DNA from: Cytophagales bacterium | GTDB lineage: Bacteria > Bacteroidota > Bacteroidia > Cytophagales > Cyclobacteriaceae | Reading direction: 5' to 3' | Length of the DNA stretch: 6,025 nt | Assembly (NCBI GenBank): GCA_029262955.1 | Contig: JAJCYL010000022.1 | Coordinates: forward strand, 1 to 6,025 | In this document: in pieces, positions 5,813 to 6,025 of the stretch | Layout: every line of letters starts with the position of its first letter | Numbering within the stretch: the first letter of the stretch is position 1 | The notes under the pieces: generated by a model | Databases searched by the model: none | What the model saw: the letters and a program-made list of their open reading frames with translations, nothing else | Told to the model about the DNA's origin: nothing | Translations under genes and position numbers: made by a program

Positions 5813-6025
5813 ATGAAACGACTGTTAGGATTATCATTTGTATTTCTATCCATCTCCTGCACTGATGATACTGGTTTAGTCTCCCCTGATGAGTTAAATA
5901 TTTGGGAAAAATTCCAGACAAACGATGGTTTATTGTCCAATCAGGTGCTGTCGCTTTACGAGGACAGCGGTTCAAATCTCTGGATTGGTACAAGTGAAGG
6001 CATTATGCTGTATGAAAACGGTTCC
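5813..6025 (+). CDS. Lipoprotein with two-component-regulator-type propeller repeat, 3' end outside the window
   Basis: The ATG at 5813 opens 71 codons that stay open to the window edge. Residues 1-16 are a lipoprotein signal: basic MKR, a hydrophobic stretch, then LSIS before Cys16. The next residues, TDDT, are acidic, similar to the S-D-D type signals reported after the lipid-bearing Cys in surface lipoproteins of Bacteroides and Flavobacterium, so surface exposure is plausible. From residue 36, TNDGLLSNQVLSLYEDS, then NLWIGTSEGIMLYENG, matches a Reg_prop beta-propeller blade (pattern DGL.s..V.si..D..G.lWiGT..Gl..y). Such repeats form the periplasmic sensor of hybrid two-component systems, but also occur in stand-alone lipoproteins. 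The rest of the gene decides which. The reading frame is intact. The start is fixed by the signal peptide, and the gene follows the charged protein gene by 106 bp with its own candidate promoter. Confidence 0.85.
   Translation, partial: MKRLLGLSFVFLSISCTDDTGLVSPDELNIWEKFQTNDGLLSNQVLSLYEDSGSNLWIGTSEGIMLYENGS

Noticed and set aside
5752..5993. Two minus-strand frames over the right edge
   Set aside because: They run against the lipoprotein gene, which has a clear signal peptide, lipobox and propeller blade on the plus strand.

Overview
The window looks like ordinary chromosome from a member of the Bacteroidota, probably a marine or soil Cytophagales-type organism. It is AT-rich and ribosome-binding sites are not obvious. 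Two genes have exact matches to the Bacteroidota -7 promoter box TAnnTTTG. The gene content also fits: a type III glutamine synthetase, a small L-type lectin-like secreted protein, and a lipoprotein that starts a two-component-regulator-type beta-propeller. The genus cannot be settled from the sequence alone.

Layout. Positions 2-181 hold the 3' end of an unidentified plus-strand gene. It is followed by a small VOC-fold (glyoxalase-like) protein (217-627) and a SnoaL/NTF2-like protein (753-1124). A perfect 15-bp hairpin separates these from the convergent type III glutamine synthetase gene glnN (1233-3395, minus). glnN and rsmE (3626-4315, plus, 16S rRNA m3U1498 methyltransferase) diverge from a shared 230-bp promoter region. 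rsmE converges on a secreted L-type lectin gene (4471-5193, minus), and two stable hairpins lie between them. The lectin gene diverges from a small, very charged helical protein gene (5419-5706, plus). The 225 bp between these two carries an unusual 29-bp imperfect inverted repeat and an internal direct repeat. At the right edge a lipoprotein gene starts at 5813 and runs out of the window. Its start is preceded at once by a compact dyad.

How the parts relate. Most genes look like separate transcription units, not one pathway. glnN assimilates ammonia and rsmE modifies the ribosome; both are housekeeping. The right third is the most distinctive part. It has a secreted sugar-binding-type protein, a possible stress-type helical protein and a probably surface-exposed propeller lipoprotein, with repeat-rich regulatory DNA between them. 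The mirrored repeat suggests that the lectin and the charged protein may share a regulator. No mobile element, CRISPR array, RNA gene or clear new multi-gene system is visible.
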